Source of the DNA: Pilimelia columellifera
GTDB taxonomy: Bacteria > Actinomycetota > Actinomycetes > Mycobacteriales > Micromonosporaceae
Assembly (NCBI RefSeq): GCF_039532605.1
Contig: NZ_BAAARY010000001.1
Location: forward strand, 1 to 64,000
Length of the DNA: 64,000 nucleotides
Reading direction: 5' to 3'
Numbering within the stretch: the stretch's first letter is position 1; each line of letters begins with the position of its first letter. The notes under the pieces are model-generated. The model searched no databases, was not told the origin of the DNA, and worked only from the letters and a program-made list of their open reading frames with translations. The position numbers were made by a program, and so were the translations under genes. Positions 62,502 to 64,000 of this stretch are shown here, piece by piece.

Positions 62502-62543
62502 AGCCGCCTGACAGAATCGAACTGTCGACCTACGCATTACGAG
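62502..62543 (-). pseudogene. 3' half of tRNA-Thr(CGU): probable attachment site
   Basis: On the minus strand the 42 bases read, in order: anticodon loop CTCGTAA (anticodon CGT, threonine), stem TGCGT, variable AGGTC, T-arm GACAG-TTCGATT-CTGTC, acceptor strand AGGCGGC, discriminator T. Every piece is intact, but no D-arm, 5' acceptor strand or 5' anticodon stem lies to the right. This is the pattern left when an element integrates into a tRNA gene: one end keeps a whole gene, the other a copy of its 3' part. CCA is not encoded. Confidence 0.8.
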
Positions 62544-62934
62544 ATCAAGTTATGCATGCCGATAGACCTGCGGTAGATGTACCTGAGCTGCCGATACACC
62601 TCGCGACGTTTCATGGCTTCCGGTACGGCTTGCGGCCCTCCTGCGGACTCCGTGCGGACCGACCGACCCTTGATCTACGGATTGCCGCGCCCGGCTTGGC
62701 ATTGTCGCGCTGCGCTGGTAGCGGGCTTCACGCGGCTCGGTGCAGTCGGTCACGGAGATGGGCTGCTGAGAGCCAACGCCGCCGAATCGATGTCGATTCA
62801 TGTGCGGCTTTTGACGTAGGCCAACATGGCAGTACGTCATGGCCAAATGGCTGACAGCAACGGGCAAACCAGAAGCGCAGACTGCAATCGTGACCAACTC
62901 GACACCTCAAGAGCCGTGGCCGCAAGGTACTCCG
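62544..62934. other. First stretch of the putative integrated element
   Basis: No gene is convincing. A minus-strand frame ends in a stop within the tRNA-derived core, giving about 25 residues of MKRREVYRQLRYIYRRSIG type, too short to call. No integrase is seen. Confidence 0.4.
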
Positions 62935-63555
62935 ATGCCGCAGCGACCACATGGCTGGTTTCGCGGGAATCCAGCCGCCAAGGCCACGCTCGTCGCGGTA
63001 GCGATCTTCCTGGCGGGCTGTGGCGGCGAGACCCAGAAGACCGTCAACGCCAGCAACAGCACACCGACCCCTGTGTCGACGGAAACAGGCGAAGCAACGC
63101 CCTCCGCGGACGTCACGCCGTCGGCAGTCACGACAACCGGGCCCGTTGTCGTGAAGCGCACAGTCACTGAGACAGAGGCGATCCCGTTCACAACGAAGCA
63201 GGTAAACGATCCGTCTCTGCCGTCGGGTACCACGAAGGTGAAGGTCCCAGGCGTGGCAGGCGTCAAGACACTGACATTCGAGGTGACCTCAACCAACGGC
63301 GCGCAGACAGGAAGGAAGCTGATTCGCACGGTAATCACCAAGCGACCGGCAACCAGAGTCATCGCGAAAGGAACTAAGCGGCAGCAAAGGTGTGATCCCA
63401 ACTACAGCGGTGCCTGCGTACCCATCGGAAAGGGCGACGTCGACTGCGCAGGTGGCTCGGGCAACGGACCGGCCTACGTCAGCGGACCGGTAAAGGTGAT
63501 CGGCGATGACACCCACAAGCTTGATCGAGACGGCGACGGCTACGGGTGCGACTGA
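62935..63555 (+). CDS. G5-domain lipoprotein with C-terminal excalibur-like calcium loop
   Basis: 206 residues from the ATG at 62935, which has AAGG upstream. Lipobox FLAGC places Cys29 as the anchor. A Thr/Ser-rich linker leads to a G5 domain (VVKRTVTETEAIPFTTKQVND...RTVITKRPATRVIAKGTK). The end has four cysteines and LDRDGDGYGCD, the calcium loop of excalibur domains. A cell-surface role is likely. A longer start at 62839 lacks a ribosome site. Confidence 0.85.
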   Translation: MPQRPHGWFRGNPAAKATLVAVAIFLAGCGGETQKTVNASNSTPTPVSTETGEATPSADVTPSAVTTTGPVVVKRTVTETEAIPFTTKQVNDPSLPSGTTKVKVPGVAGVKTLTFEVTSTNGAQTGRKLIRTVITKRPATRVIAKGTKRQQRCDPNYSGACVPIGKGDVDCAGGSGNGPAYVSGPVKVIGDDTHKLDRDGDGYGCD

Positions 63556-63635
63556 CCGCACCCATACGCCGCGAAACCGTCCACCCGAGCCTGTGCCATC
63601 CCGTCTGCTGTCGTCCCGCCCTCTGGGGGTGCGGG

Positions 63636-63698
63636 CCGGCCCCGGGGTGACCAGGTGGAGCGCCCTACGGACGTACGACCTGGTCACCCCGGGGCCGG
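63636..63698. repeat. Perfect 21-bp inverted repeat with 21-base spacer
   Basis: Bases 63636-63656 are exactly complementary to 63678-63698. The arms are GC-rich and include CCCCGGGG. It is far more stable than a usual terminator; it lies 80 bp after the G5 lipoprotein gene. Confidence 0.85.
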
Positions 63699-64000
63699 TC
63701 TGCTCGGCTTGCCCGGGACGTCAGCAGGCGGGATGGCACCCACCCCAGCCCCAACCACGCGACCAGCGCAACGGCCTGACGAACCATTGGCCATCCCGGA
63801 GCTGGAGGCCCCCGCCGGAGGCGCTCTGATCGCGACCCGTCACGATCAGCAGCCCTGCATCGGGCTTGTCGTTCACCCTTACGACGAGTACGACCCGCCG
63901 TGTGCGCCGGGGCGTGACCGGCCGCCAGGCCGCACGCGCGCCCCGGCGTGGCACGGCGGCGGGCCGCAGGCCCGCCTTGACCAAGTAAAGAAAGTTTGAA
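63699..64000. other. Unassigned right edge
   Basis: Overlapping frames exist on both strands (87 residues on minus at 63721-63984, 115 on plus at 63655-63999), with similar codon-position GC. Neither has recognisable motifs. The last 20 bases are AT-rich and could hold a promoter. Confidence 0.3.

Noticed and set aside
62550..62897. Overlapping frames of 100-115 codons on both strands
   Set aside because: Neither has a ribosome site or recognisable motif, and they overlap one another. A short KRREVYRQLRYIYRR peptide next to the tRNA fragment was considered but is too short.

Overview
This is a high-GC chromosomal segment from an actinomycete. The gene content (SepH, mycothiol-type DinB-fold enzyme, futalosine menaquinone genes, bacterial XPB helicase, separate LigD polymerase and ligase genes with Ku, many GTG starts, many 1-8 nt gene spacings) fits the family Micromonosporaceae best. 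That placement is an inference from gene content and order, not from a marker gene. Starts below were moved from the longest reading frame to the start with the best Shine-Dalgarno sequence or family length where the sequence allowed it.

Layout. 1-1.7 kb: a GT-skewed untranslated stretch behind a leftward promoter, then a secreted S1 protease. 1.7-3.9 kb: a leftward alkylation-repair operon (two alkylguanine transferases, an ECF sigma factor, a TAG glycosylase). 4.0-16.9 kb: surface glycan and lipid genes, namely a sugar cytidylyltransferase with a DegT-family protein that lacks the catalytic lysine, a carbonic anhydrase, a GT2 transferase, a GT2-TagF fusion, two CDP-alcohol phosphatidyltransferases, serine dehydratase, a Tat-exported DMFase-like protein and a DUF4230 protein. 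16.9-38.8 kb: conserved core genes, including acyl-CoA dehydrogenase, nitroreductase, pdxH, citrate synthase, serC, sepH, a 2',5'-ligase-like protein, MFS/MarR, mqnB and mqnD around a DUF2617-DUF4247-DUF350 run, and the XPB pair.

38.8-51.4 kb: genome defence and repair. It holds a secreted DUF4360 protein, a large TIR-transmembrane-coiled-coil-WD40 protein, the NHEJ set (LigD polymerase, ligase, Ku), two MFS exporters, and a complete restriction-modification operon (C5 methyltransferase, Eco29kI-type GIY-YIG nuclease, Vsr). 51.5-59.8 kb: after a lipoprotein and a SemiSWEET-like protein comes the most distinctive locus, a tight four-gene operon of cyclodipeptide synthase, NCS1 permease, rhodanese and secreted thioredoxin closed by a strong terminator, followed by a secreted subtilase and two adjacent LysR regulators. 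No oxidase, P450 or methyltransferase of known cyclodipeptide pathways is present.

59.8-64 kb: a GNAT acetyltransferase, a GAF-PAS-GAF histidine kinase, and then at 62502-62543 the exact 3' half of a tRNA-Thr(CGU) gene without its 5' half, still followed by a terminator hairpin. This is the expected scar of a tRNA-integrating element that would begin at about 62544 and run off the right edge. The last 1.4 kb holds a G5-domain lipoprotein and a perfect 21-bp inverted repeat.
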